Shown here piece by piece: positions 17,152 through 26,001 of a DNA stretch of 64,000 nucleotides. Made by a program: the position numbers and the translations under genes. Source of the stretch: Flavobacteriales bacterium (GTDB lineage: Bacteria; Bacteroidota; Bacteroidia; Flavobacteriales_F; PHOS-HE28); NCBI GenBank assembly GCA_016715895.1, contig JADJXH010000003.1:1908501-1972500 (forward strand). Direction: 5' to 3'. The notes under the pieces are model-generated. The model saw only the letters and a program-made list of their open reading frames with translations. It did no database searches and had not been told where the DNA came from. Each line of letters begins with the position of its first letter. The stretch's first letter is position 1.

Positions 17152-18366
17152 ATGAACGTACAACCCATCAAGCAGCGGTTCGGCATCATCGGTGGATCGC
17201 CGATGCTCGACCGGGCCATCGAGATCGCCGCGCAGGTGGCGCCGACGGACCTGACGGTGCTGATCACCGGCGAGAGCGGCTCGGGCAAGGAGGTGATGCC
17301 GCAGATCGTGCATCAGCTCAGCTCGCGCAAGCACGGCCCGTACATCGCGGTGAACTGTGGCGCCATCCCGGAGGGCACGATCGACAGTGAGCTCTTCGGC
17401 CACGAGAAGGGCAGCTTCACCGGAGCGCACGAAGCGCGCAAGGGCTACTTCGAGGTGGCCGACAAGGGCACCATCTTCCTGGACGAGGTGGGCGAGCTGC
17501 CGCTGACCACGCAGGTGCGCCTGCTGCGGGTGCTGGAGACCGGCGAGTTCATCCGTGTGGGCAGCAGCAAGGCGCAGAAGACCAACGTCCGCGTGGTGGC
17601 GGCGACGAACGTGAACATGCTGCAGGCCGTGCAACGGGGCAGCTTCCGCGAGGACCTGTACTACCGCCTGAACACCGTGCCCATCCACGTGCCCCCGTTG
17701 CGGGAGCGACGCGAGGACATCCACCTGCTGTTCCGCAAGTTCGCCAGCGATGCCGCCGAGCGGTACCGCATGCCGGCCATCACCCTGGAACCCGATGCGC
17801 TGAAGCTGCTGACGGAGTACCGCTGGCCCGGGAACGTGCGCCAGCTTCGGAACATCGTGGACCAGTTGAGCGTGATCGAGCAGACGCGGTCGATCGGTGC
17901 AGCGACCTTGAGGCAGTATCTGCCGGAGGAGAGCACCGCGCTCGTACCTGCCGGGGTCGGGCGGGCGGCGGGGTTGGACAGCGTGAGCGAACGGGAGCTG
18001 ATCTACAAGTTCCTGTTCGACATGAAGAACGACCTCACCGTGTTGAAGGAGCAGGTGGCCGCCCTGATGCACGGTCAGCCGCTGCCCTCCATCGCTCCGC
18101 CGGTCTACCGGGATGAGATCGTGCTGCCGATGCAGGGCACGCCGTCGGGCACCGTGAGCATCCAGCTGCCGCAGCGGCCGGGCGAAGCGGACGAGGAGGT
18201 GGAGCACATGGAAGTGGAGGAATCGCTGAGCCTGGAGGAAAAGGAGAAGGAGCTGATCCGCAAGGCGCTGACCAAGCACCGCAACCGCCGGAAGACCGCC
18301 GCGGCCGAGCTCGGCATCAGCGAACGCACCCTGTACCGCAAGATCAAGGAATACGGGCTGCAGTGA
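17152..18366 (+). CDS. Sigma-54-dependent transcriptional activator without sensor domain
   Basis: The 404-residue protein begins directly with the AAA+ domain. Walker A is GESGSGKE (40-47), the sigma-54 contact loop is GSFTGA (87-92, variant of GAFTGA), and Walker B is GTIFLDE (106-112). An arginine-finger region and RWPGNVRQLRN follow. A linker precedes a Fis-type helix-turn-helix at the C-terminus (RRKTAAAELGISERTLYRK). There is no receiver or GAF domain, so activity may be set by expression or a partner. It lies 39 bp after miaB and overlaps lptE by one base. Sigma-54 activators at this position between miaB and lptE are common in Bacteroidota. Confidence 0.92.
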   Translation: MNVQPIKQRFGIIGGSPMLDRAIEIAAQVAPTDLTVLITGESGSGKEVMPQIVHQLSSRKHGPYIAVNCGAIPEGTIDSELFGHEKGSFTGAHEARKGYFEVADKGTIFLDEVGELPLTTQVRLLRVLETGEFIRVGSSKAQKTNVRVVAATNVNMLQAVQRGSFREDLYYRLNTVPIHVPPLRERREDIHLLFRKFASDAAERYRMPAITLEPDALKLLTEYRWPGNVRQLRNIVDQLSVIEQTRSIGAATLRQYLPEESTALVPAGVGRAAGLDSVSERELIYKFLFDMKNDLTVLKEQVAALMHGQPLPSIAPPVYRDEIVLPMQGTPSGTVSIQLPQRPGEADEEVEHMEVEESLSLEEKEKELIRKALTKHRNRRKTAAAELGISERTLYRKIKEYGLQ

Positions 18367-18950
18367 TGGGAGGTGCGAAGGTGCAAGGGGGCGGGAAGGC
18401 GAGGGTGCAGGGGCGCCGGGCCTCGAAGGTCCCAAGGCGGCCGATCGTCCGCAGGGCGCTGGGCGTATTGCTCCTTCCACTGCTGGTCCTCGCCGGCTGC
18501 AAGGTGAACTACTCGTTCACCGGCGCCGACATCCCGGCCGGTGCGGCCACGTACGATGTGGCGGTGTTCGACGCGCGCGCACCGCTGAGCACGCCGCGCA
18601 CCGCGCAGGTGTTCACCGAAACCCTGCGGGACCTGCTGCAGGCCCAGACGCCGTTGAAGCTGGTGCGCGAGGGCGGCGACCTGCGCTACGAGGGCGCGAT
18701 CACGGGCTACGACGTGCAGCCGGTGAGCATCCAGGCCAACGAGACCGCCGCCCTGAACCGGCTGACGATGACGGTGAGCGTGACCTACACCAACAGCCTG
18801 GATGCCACGCGCAGCAGCACCTTCACGGTGAGCCGGTTCGCCGACTATGACAGTGCGGCCGATCTGGTGACCGTGGAGGAGAGCCTGGTGCGGACCATCA
18901 GCGACCAGTTGGTACAGGATATCTTCGACCGCACACTGGGCAACTGGTGA
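18366..18950 (+). CDS. lptE: LptE-like LPS assembly lipoprotein
   Basis: LptE plugs the LptD barrel in the outer membrane during LPS insertion. The 194-residue protein has a lipobox LVLAGC with Cys45, then KVNYSFTGADI, a hallmark opening of Bacteroidota LptE, and a mixed alpha/beta body. The 30-residue region before the hydrophobic core is odd for a lipoprotein signal. It is encoded by a purine-rich repetitive stretch (about 18366-18440) that looks like a small intergenic repeat captured in frame. In-frame GTG codons could give a shorter start. It overlaps the activator stop by one base and is followed directly by the TPR gene. Confidence 0.85.
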   Translation: MGGAKVQGGGKARVQGRRASKVPRRPIVRRALGVLLLPLLVLAGCKVNYSFTGADIPAGAATYDVAVFDARAPLSTPRTAQVFTETLRDLLQAQTPLKLVREGGDLRYEGAITGYDVQPVSIQANETAALNRLTMTVSVTYTNSLDATRSSTFTVSRFADYDSAADLVTVEESLVRTISDQLVQDIFDRTLGNW

Positions 18951-19999
18951 ACCGCATGGACCGCGAACGGCTGAACACGCTGCTGCAGGAGCCCACGGCC
19001 GTGGACGCCGCCGATGTGGCCGGGCTGCGCGAGCTGGCGGGCCGCTACCCGTGGTTCAGTGGCGCCCAGGTGCTGCTGACGGTGGGCGAAGCGGCCACGG
19101 GCGGGGTGCTGTACGACGAGCACCTGCGTCAGGTGGCGGCCCATCTGCCCAGCCGGGCCCGGGTGCACGACTTGGTGCACGCCGATGCGGGCCCCGCTCC
19201 GCGCCTGCGGCCCACGCCGGTGGATGCCGGACCGCTGACCGTGCCGGTGACGCCGGAGCCCCCGGTGCCCATGCGGGAGCCGGTCGATCAGGAGCCGGCC
19301 GTTGGCACGCCCGGGGAGCCTGTCGCTTCCGCGGATGGACCGGCCCCACCTGCCCCGCAGACCGAAGGGTCCATCGCCGCCTCGGACGAACTGGACGACC
19401 AGATCCGCAGCGCCGCCCTTGCGACCGCGTACGACCTGACCTGGTCCACAGGCCAACCGGCCGAGGAGGTGCGGGGACCCGTGGTCCCCCGGTCCGAAGC
19501 ACCCGCCCCACCCCCTGCCCCGGCACCCGGACCCCCACCTCCGACCGTTGAGGGACCCGCCGCGCCGGCCGCCCGTCGGGAACGCATGCGGTTCACGGCA
19601 TGGCTGGAGGACGGATCGTCCGAGGGAACGCGGGCGGGCAACCCATCCCCGAAGGTGGATTTGGCGTCCGCCCCCCTGCCGGAAGCTCCGGTGAAGCGGG
19701 CCTCCCCCGCATCGGTCCTGCCGGCGGCGATGGACAGCACCGCGTTGATCGAGCGGTTCATTCAGGGCCAGGCCCCGCCCGCGCCCCGCAAGGCGGAGTT
19801 CTTCACCCCGCAGCAGGCTGCCAAGCGCAGCTTGGAGGAGCATGCCGAGCTGGTGACCGAGACGCTGGCGCGCATTTACGAGCAGCAAGGCGACACCGCC
19901 CGGGCGGCCGCGGCCTACCGGCGTCTGGCGGAGCGGCATCCGCAGCGCCGGGAGGAGTTCCTGGCCCGTGCCGTTGCGGCGGAACGCGGCAAGGGTTGA
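18947..19999 (+). CDS. TPR-containing protein of the lptE-secG region, unknown function
   Basis: This 350-residue cytoplasmic protein has three parts. An N-terminal helical segment (about 1-55) contains LAGRYPWFSGAQVLL. A long Pro/Ala-rich linker of low complexity spans about 65-255. A conserved C-terminus (about 270-345) has FFTPQQAAKRS and one TPR-like unit, VTETLARIYEQQGDTARAA. The start is a GTG overlapping the lptE stop; an ATG three codons later is equally possible. Proteins of this shape commonly lie between lptE and secG in Bacteroidota. No function is established here. Confidence 0.75.
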   Translation: MNRMDRERLNTLLQEPTAVDAADVAGLRELAGRYPWFSGAQVLLTVGEAATGGVLYDEHLRQVAAHLPSRARVHDLVHADAGPAPRLRPTPVDAGPLTVPVTPEPPVPMREPVDQEPAVGTPGEPVASADGPAPPAPQTEGSIAASDELDDQIRSAALATAYDLTWSTGQPAEEVRGPVVPRSEAPAPPPAPAPGPPPPTVEGPAAPAARRERMRFTAWLEDGSSEGTRAGNPSPKVDLASAPLPEAPVKRASPASVLPAAMDSTALIERFIQGQAPPAPRKAEFFTPQQAAKRSLEEHAELVTETLARIYEQQGDTARAAAAYRRLAERHPQRREEFLARAVAAERGKG

Positions 20000-20029
20000 C
20001 CGCCGGATCGCCAAGATCCGTTTACTTTG
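19996..20029 (+). promoter_or_regulatory. Promoter of secG
   Basis: TTG at 19996-19998 and TTACTTTG at 20022-20029 (one mismatch to TAnnTTTG) are spaced by 23 bases, identical to the miaB promoter. It overlaps the end of the TPR gene, and the secG ATG is 43 bases downstream. Confidence 0.55.
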
Positions 20030-20072
20030 CGCCCCCGCTGCCCGGCAGCGTCCTCTTCAACGCTCCTTCGCC

Positions 20073-20420
20073 ATGGTCGTCGTCTCCGTCCTCATCCTCA
20101 TCGTGGCCGCCCTGCTGGCCCTTGTCGTGCTGGCCCAGAACCCCAAGGGAGGTGGGCTGGCGGCGGGATTCACCGGCGCTCAGCAGATCGGGGGTGTGCA
20201 ACGCACGGCCGACTTCCTGGAGAAAGGGACGTGGACGCTCGCCGGTGCCTTGATGGTGCTGTGCCTGGTGAGCACGGCGGTGCAGAGCGGAGGCGCGGCC
20301 GAACTGGACGAACTGGATGCCCCCAGTGAACAGGTGACCGCGGGTGACGTGGCGCCCGAGGATGTGGCGCCGGCCCAGGAGGAGGCACCGGCCCAGGAGC
20401 CTGCGCCGGCCACGCCGTAA
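20073..20420 (+). CDS. secG: Preprotein translocase subunit SecG
   Basis: SecG is the small third subunit of the SecYEG channel. The 115-residue protein has two hydrophobic helices (about 2-20 and 50-70) flanking the conserved cytoplasmic loop QNPKGGGLAAGF, plus TADFLEKGTWTL before the second helix. A Glu/Pro/Ala-rich tail (about 75-115) is an extension often seen in this phylum. The start at 20073 places the first helix immediately after Met; upstream in-frame sequence is intergenic and carries the promoter. Confidence 0.93.
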   Translation: MVVVSVLILIVAALLALVVLAQNPKGGGLAAGFTGAQQIGGVQRTADFLEKGTWTLAGALMVLCLVSTAVQSGGAAELDELDAPSEQVTAGDVAPEDVAPAQEEAPAQEPAPATP

Positions 20421-20429
20421 CGCGTCAGG

Positions 20430-20448
20430 CTGACAGCCCTGCTGTCAG
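20430..20448. promoter_or_regulatory. CTGACAG-N5-CTGTCAG inverted repeat upstream of groESL
   Basis: A perfect 7-bp inverted repeat with a 5-base spacer lies 9 bases after the secG stop and 118 bases before groES. No CIRCE element (TTAGCACTC-N9-GAGTGCTAA) is found. Half-sites resembling TGACA recur at 20496-20500 and 20524-20528. It may be a heat-shock operator or a weak hairpin ending secG; there is no T-tract. Confidence 0.45.
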
Positions 20449-20566
20449 GTGGTTGGTCCCTTCGGGCCGAACCTTGCAAGATCGTCAGTCGTGTGACAGG
20501 CAGAGGTGCATTGGCATGGCGGTTGACATGCGCGGCCCGCAAACCAACCGAACGATCCAATTCACC

Positions 20567-20860
<294 letters not shown>

Positions 20861-20919
20861 GCACCCTACGGGCGCCTCATGCGGCGCCCTTCCCGTTCCA
20901 TCCCAAATCCCCAACTGCA

Positions 20920-22557
<1,638 letters not shown>

Positions 22558-22583
22558 GCCTCCTCTGGAGGGAACCCCAAGGG

Positions 22584-22613
22584 CAAGCCCCGGTCAGCGA
22601 TGGCCGGGGCTTG
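22584..22613 (+). terminator. groESL terminator
   Basis: A 10-bp perfect stem CAAGCCCCGG / CCGGGGCTTG with a 10-base loop is followed by TTCGTTC. The rest of the 331-bp gap to the next gene (22614-22888) shows only a promoter-like site near its right end. Confidence 0.75.
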
Positions 22614-22839
22614 TTCGTTCATGCGCCAGGGATGCTCAGCCGCCTGGGCAGGTGTCTGCACCGGGCTCAAGCACCCGTATCCGCACCACGATCGGTGCTG
22701 GTCGGCGTGCACTCCTCTTGCCGCTCTGGGCAAGGCCGCGAGTTACCGGCGTGCATACCTACGCCGCACGGCACCTCATCGCAGCCTCAACGCTGGATGA
22801 ATTCGCGGCGCTCCGGCAAAGGATGATGTGCGCTTCGCA

Positions 22840-22867
22840 TTGCCGGAACATCGCTGCATTCGCTTTG
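22840..22867 (+). promoter_or_regulatory. Promoter-like site for the small secreted protein gene
   Basis: TTG at 22840-22842 and TCGCTTTG at 22860-22867, with a 17-base spacer, lie 21 bases before the ATG at 22889. The -7 element has one mismatch to TAnnTTTG. Confidence 0.4.
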
Positions 22868-22888
22868 CGCCACAAAACCGAACGAACG

Positions 22889-23293
22889 ATGGAACGACCA
22901 ACGATGATGACGAACGCCATGATCGCCGGACTGCTGCTGCTGGCCTCTCAGGGCATGAAGGCGCAGGATGTGGCAGAGCTGATCCCCGGGGAGCACAGGA
23001 CTGAGCAGCACCGCGACGCGATGCGCTCAACGGACGTGGACCCGATCACGGACGATGGCCATGACGCGGACCGGTTGAGCCCGGCGGCCCAGTTCGTGAT
23101 CACCAGTGAGCCCGATTCGAAAGGAACGCTGCACGTGCAGATCCGCGATGAGGCCGGCCGTGTGGTGCAGGACCGGTCGTATGCGGATAAGACCACGATC
23201 GCCGTGGACCTGGGCCACCTGCAGCATGGACGCTATGCCGCACGCGTGGAGCGCGGTGGTCAGGTGGTGGTGCGCCGATTCGTCCGGCCCTGA
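22889..23293 (+). CDS. Small secreted protein with a sorting-domain-like C-terminus
   Basis: The 134-residue protein has a signal peptide (about 7-25, MTNAMIAGLLLLASQGMKAQ). A polar acidic stretch follows, then a C-terminal beta-sandwich-like segment (about 68-134) with GTLHVQIRDEAGRVV and DLGHLQHGRYAARVERGG. The latter follows the pattern of T9SS type A sorting domains (DLSxLxxGxYxVxV), although the usual PNP motif before it is missing. It could therefore be a minimal T9SS cargo or simply a periplasmic beta protein. Alternative ATGs at 22904 and 22907 would also give good signal peptides. It is monocistronic, with its own terminator. Confidence 0.65.
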   Translation: MERPTMMTNAMIAGLLLLASQGMKAQDVAELIPGEHRTEQHRDAMRSTDVDPITDDGHDADRLSPAAQFVITSEPDSKGTLHVQIRDEAGRVVQDRSYADKTTIAVDLGHLQHGRYAARVERGGQVVVRRFVRP

Positions 23294-23313
23294 ACTTCAC
23301 CGCTGATGCGTGG

Positions 23314-23338
23314 AAGCCGGCCTCGCGCCGGCTTTTTC
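23314..23338 (+). terminator. Intrinsic terminator after the small secreted protein
   Basis: Stem AAGCCGGC / GCCGGCTT with a 5-base loop runs into a T5 tract (TTTTTC), 21 bases after the stop codon. Confidence 0.8.
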
Positions 23339-23469
23339 ATGCGTGGAAGGGCGCGGTTCACGCCAGGTTCCCCAAGGCTTGATGCGGACTTCACACGCAA
23401 GGCGGCCCGATCCGCTTCCTTCGTGGCTCAGGCCCGGCACCTGTGGGTGGTCACAACGTCATCAACCCC

Positions 23470-23995
23470 GGCTTGGCCCACCGGTCGCCGGGTCCGATGC
23501 TGTGGATGTTGCGGGGGCATCCGTTGTCCTGTGCGGACCGGGTGCGATCCCACCGACCCTCGGTTCCAAAGCGGTCCGGCCGATGGGAGGTTCGAGCCAC
23601 ACACTGGGGATGGGATCGCGGCGTCGCCAGGTGCGCACGGACTGATAGGCATCCCGGAACGCGGAGAGATCGGCATCCGGATCCTTCCAGGCCCCATCCT
23701 CGAGCAAGGCATCCACAGCAAGCACTTGGGACACGGTGATCCGCGGGGCCAGCTGACGACGCAGCAGCTTCAGGCGCAGATGCACATCGGCGAGCCGGTC
23801 CCCCAGGAACACATCCTCGAAGCGCAACACCGCCCATACTACTTGATCGGTGTGATCCAAGCTGGTGACCCAACGCGCCAGCTCGGCGCCCAATCCATCC
23901 GCATTCCTTCGTTCGCCCATGGTTTCCGATCGACGATGAACACGTCGATCTCCGGGGCAAAAAGTAGTTCGAGCGGACGCGGTGCCAAGCGCTGA
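23470..23995 (-). pseudogene. Decayed minus-strand gene fragment of unknown family
   Basis: Two minus-strand frames carry protein-like sequence that meets near 23925. One reads PRPLELLFAPEIDVFIVDRK and then loses sense. The other continues with ERRNADGLGAELARW, LRFEDVFLGDRLADVHLRL and VSQVLAVDALLEDGAW. A frameshift in one ancestral gene is the simplest reading, although no intact relative is in the window to test it. There is no good start codon, signal peptide or ribosome-binding site. The family is not recognised. It lies in a 1.2-kb stretch (23294-24494) without intact genes. Confidence 0.35.
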
Positions 23996-24064
23996 GGCCG
24001 GGCTCGTATCCACGACCTATCAACAGGCGGTTGTGGACCGCTCCGGGAGCACTTGAGGTTCTGG

Positions 24065-24165
24065 GGCAGACGATGCCGAACACGTTCACGAACAGGCCGA
24101 AGTCCGTGATATTGACCTGGTCGTCCCGGTTCAGGTCACCGCGCACGGCGTACACCGCAGCCTGG
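24065..24165 (-). pseudogene. Remnant of a dockerin-like C-terminus (relative of the 32827-34374 gene)
   Basis: The minus strand encodes RGDLNRDDQVNITDFGLFV followed by NVFGIVC. The end of the intact protein at 32827-34374 reads TGDLNRDGIVNATDFGLFV followed by NAFNNTC. Similarity is obvious at the DNA level too, for example a shared run GACTTCGGCCTGTTCGTGAA. The stop codon is lost and no matching N-terminal part precedes it. It is therefore a fragment of a duplicated secreted-protein gene, in opposite orientation to the intact relative. Confidence 0.75.
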
Positions 24166-24194
24166 CCCACAGCCCCAGCACCCCGGAACACGCC

Positions 24195-24330
24195 AGCGTC
24201 TTCCCGGGTGCCAATGGCTACCCGTCCTGGATCCTCGACCCGTACGACCCATCCAGCCGCCGCGTGTTCAAGACCATGTAGAAGCTGGTCCGCCAGCAAG
24301 CTGAACGACCTTCGATGGAAGGACCGCTCG
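24195..24330 (+). pseudogene. Remnant of the C-terminal region of the four-Cys-repeat protein gene (relative of 34459-37632)
   Basis: The plus strand reads SVFPGANGYPSWILDPY, then SSRRVFKT and a stop. The intact protein has SFYPGASGYQFWIFDPH, then YSRRVFKT. Immediately after this, the DNA matches the very end of the same gene and its 3' flank (CTGGTCCGCCAG, AGCTGAACGACCTTC, then a degraded copy of the shared terminator). Sequence between these two parts, about 430 bp in the intact gene, is missing. It is therefore a duplicate that has suffered an internal deletion. Confidence 0.75.
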
Positions 24331-24494
24331 CATCGAAGAACACCACCTTGCCGGGGTCGGTACTGGGCATTCCTTCCGTCGCGACCACGATGCCGCCGGG
24401 CACCACGCACACGCTGTTGGCGCCAGCACATGCGCAAGCGAAGCTTAACCTTCCGATAGGGCGGGCTTCACGCGGGCCCTCGTGCTTTGCCCCG

Positions 24495-25793
24495 ATGTCG
24501 CTCACCCGGAATGACGGCGCGGGACGGACCGGCGAACCCGGCGAAGAGCTCGCGCTCTTCGCTGCGGCGGTGCAGGCGGGGCGATCGGACCACGCGGTCT
24601 TCAGGCACTACACCACCGGGCCACCCATCGATCCGCATGACCCCCGACTGGACAGCGACCCCGCGGCGCTGACGGAGCGGTTGCGCAGCATGGCGGCGGC
24701 GGATCGGAGGAAACCCGGGACCACAGGGCGGCCAGCGCCGACCGCCGCACGGCGGGTGGATGAGGAGGACCTGATCGAATTCCTTCCGAGGCCCTTCGCC
24801 AGGACCTACGTGATGCGGCAGGCCATCCCTGAGCCGACAGTGGACGACCTGCCGTTCCTGATCGGACCGCAAGGAGGAGCAGGGAACACCTTCCTGGTCT
24901 TCGCACCGGAGACCGGCGCCGGCCAGCCCTTCGCGTTCGCCACTTCCGCCCTGCCCCACGCACAATTCGCCGGCCCAGGCCGGCGCACGGTGCTGCTTCC
25001 ACGTCATACGTTTGATCCCAAGGGAGTGGCCCGGGACAACATCAGCGCATGGGCTGTGGACCGCTTCCAGGAGGTGTACGGTTCCCTTCCCCTCCGCCAC
25101 GGCAAAGGTCCCCAGATGATCCCGCCCACGCTGTCGGAGGTCCGGGCCGCGCGTGCACAAGGCATTCGTCGCAGACCGCTGCGGAAAGCCACCATGGACC
25201 GCACGATCACCAGCACGGACGTCCTCCACTATGCCTACGCGGCGATGCATGACCCCTTGTGGAAAGGACGACCGGAGGAATCCGGCGCCGCACCCGGCCC
25301 GATACGCATCATGCTTCACCCCGACCTGGAGGCCTGGTGCAGCCTGGGCCAGGAACTGCTCGAGCTCCACCTCGGCCACGACATGCTCGAGGGGTGGCCA
25401 TTGACCGCCACGCCGGTGCCGGCTCCAGTGTACGAGCGGATCGTTCATGATGAGGCGGGCGCGCCCTTCATCTGGCGGCTTCGCATGAAGGTGGACCGGG
25501 AGGAGGGCTGGATCGAGGTCGACGGCCGGGTCCGGCTGGAAGGTGTGCCGAGCCGTGCCTGGGACCTGATGCTTGGTGAGCGTTCGTTGATGGACCGCGT
25601 GATCGACCAGTACAAGGAGCTGGTGATCCATCCCGGGCGCAGCGCCAAGGAGGAACGGCAGCTCCGCGAACGTCATGTGGACCGATCCGTGCGCACCCTG
25701 CGCCGCGCGTGCCGGTTGAGCTTTGAGACGCAGCGGATCCGACAGGCGATCGCTGCGTTGCCGCACGCCATCACGACCCGCCTTCGCGCGTAA
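24495..25793 (+). CDS. Orphan protein resembling the C-terminal region of type ISP restriction-modification enzymes
   Basis: The 432-residue protein has no signal peptide. In order it shows VDEEDLIEFLPRPFARTYVM (the I-x-YRPFDxRxxY position of type ISP methylase domains), a middle segment ending RDNISAWAVDRFQEVYG, TSTDVLHYAYAAMHDPLW (equivalent to the FxYIYGVLHSPxYR region), GQELLELHLGH, and GVPSRAWDLMLGERSLMDRVIDQY near the end (equivalent to GIPxxAxxYxxNGRSALEWIIDRY). The order and spacing match the last third of type ISP enzymes as I know them. The nuclease, helicase and SAM-binding motifs are absent. The first 80 residues are low complexity. It is either a remnant that stays open or a stand-alone DNA-recognition-like protein. 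The start at 24495 avoids the pseudogene sequence upstream. Confidence 0.6.
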   Translation: MSLTRNDGAGRTGEPGEELALFAAAVQAGRSDHAVFRHYTTGPPIDPHDPRLDSDPAALTERLRSMAAADRRKPGTTGRPAPTAARRVDEEDLIEFLPRPFARTYVMRQAIPEPTVDDLPFLIGPQGGAGNTFLVFAPETGAGQPFAFATSALPHAQFAGPGRRTVLLPRHTFDPKGVARDNISAWAVDRFQEVYGSLPLRHGKGPQMIPPTLSEVRAARAQGIRRRPLRKATMDRTITSTDVLHYAYAAMHDPLWKGRPEESGAAPGPIRIMLHPDLEAWCSLGQELLELHLGHDMLEGWPLTATPVPAPVYERIVHDEAGAPFIWRLRMKVDREEGWIEVDGRVRLEGVPSRAWDLMLGERSLMDRVIDQYKELVIHPGRSAKEERQLRERHVDRSVRTLRRACRLSFETQRIRQAIAALPHAITTRLRA

Positions 25794-25819
25794 GATCCGA
25801 TCGACCGGATCGTTACGCG
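25787..25819 (+). terminator. Palindrome overlapping the stop codon of the ISP-like gene
   Basis: CGCGTAA-GATCCG and CGGATC-GTTACGCG form a near-perfect 13-bp stem with one bulged base around a 6-base loop. The left arm includes the TAA stop codon. There is no T-tract; it may be a transcript-stabilising hairpin or Rho-type end. Confidence 0.45.
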
Positions 25820-26001
25820 AATGTGACCGGGCCGCAGGCCTCCGATGTCCGCCGACCGGGAATGAACGCTTCCGGGGCCTTGCTGGCCGCGGGTCCGTGC
25901 GCATTGGTCCGCATCGGTCGGAAATAGATCATGCTTAACGACCACGGAACGCACAGCCCAAACGGGGCCTGCACCTTCGCCGCCCGGAACGATCTCCCCG
26001 C

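Noticed and set aside
20421..20566. CIRCE operator upstream of groES
   Set aside because: No TTAGCACTC/GAGTGCTAA arms are found; only the CTGACAG repeat is present.
23462..24437. Intact genes on the minus strand in this gap
   Set aside because: The frames lack plausible starts, mix sense and nonsense and include fragments of genes found intact elsewhere in the window.
24315..24494. 60-codon upstream extension of the ISP-like protein
   Set aside because: It translates the degraded 3' flank of the T9SS gene remnant; the ATG at 24495 is outside that remnant.
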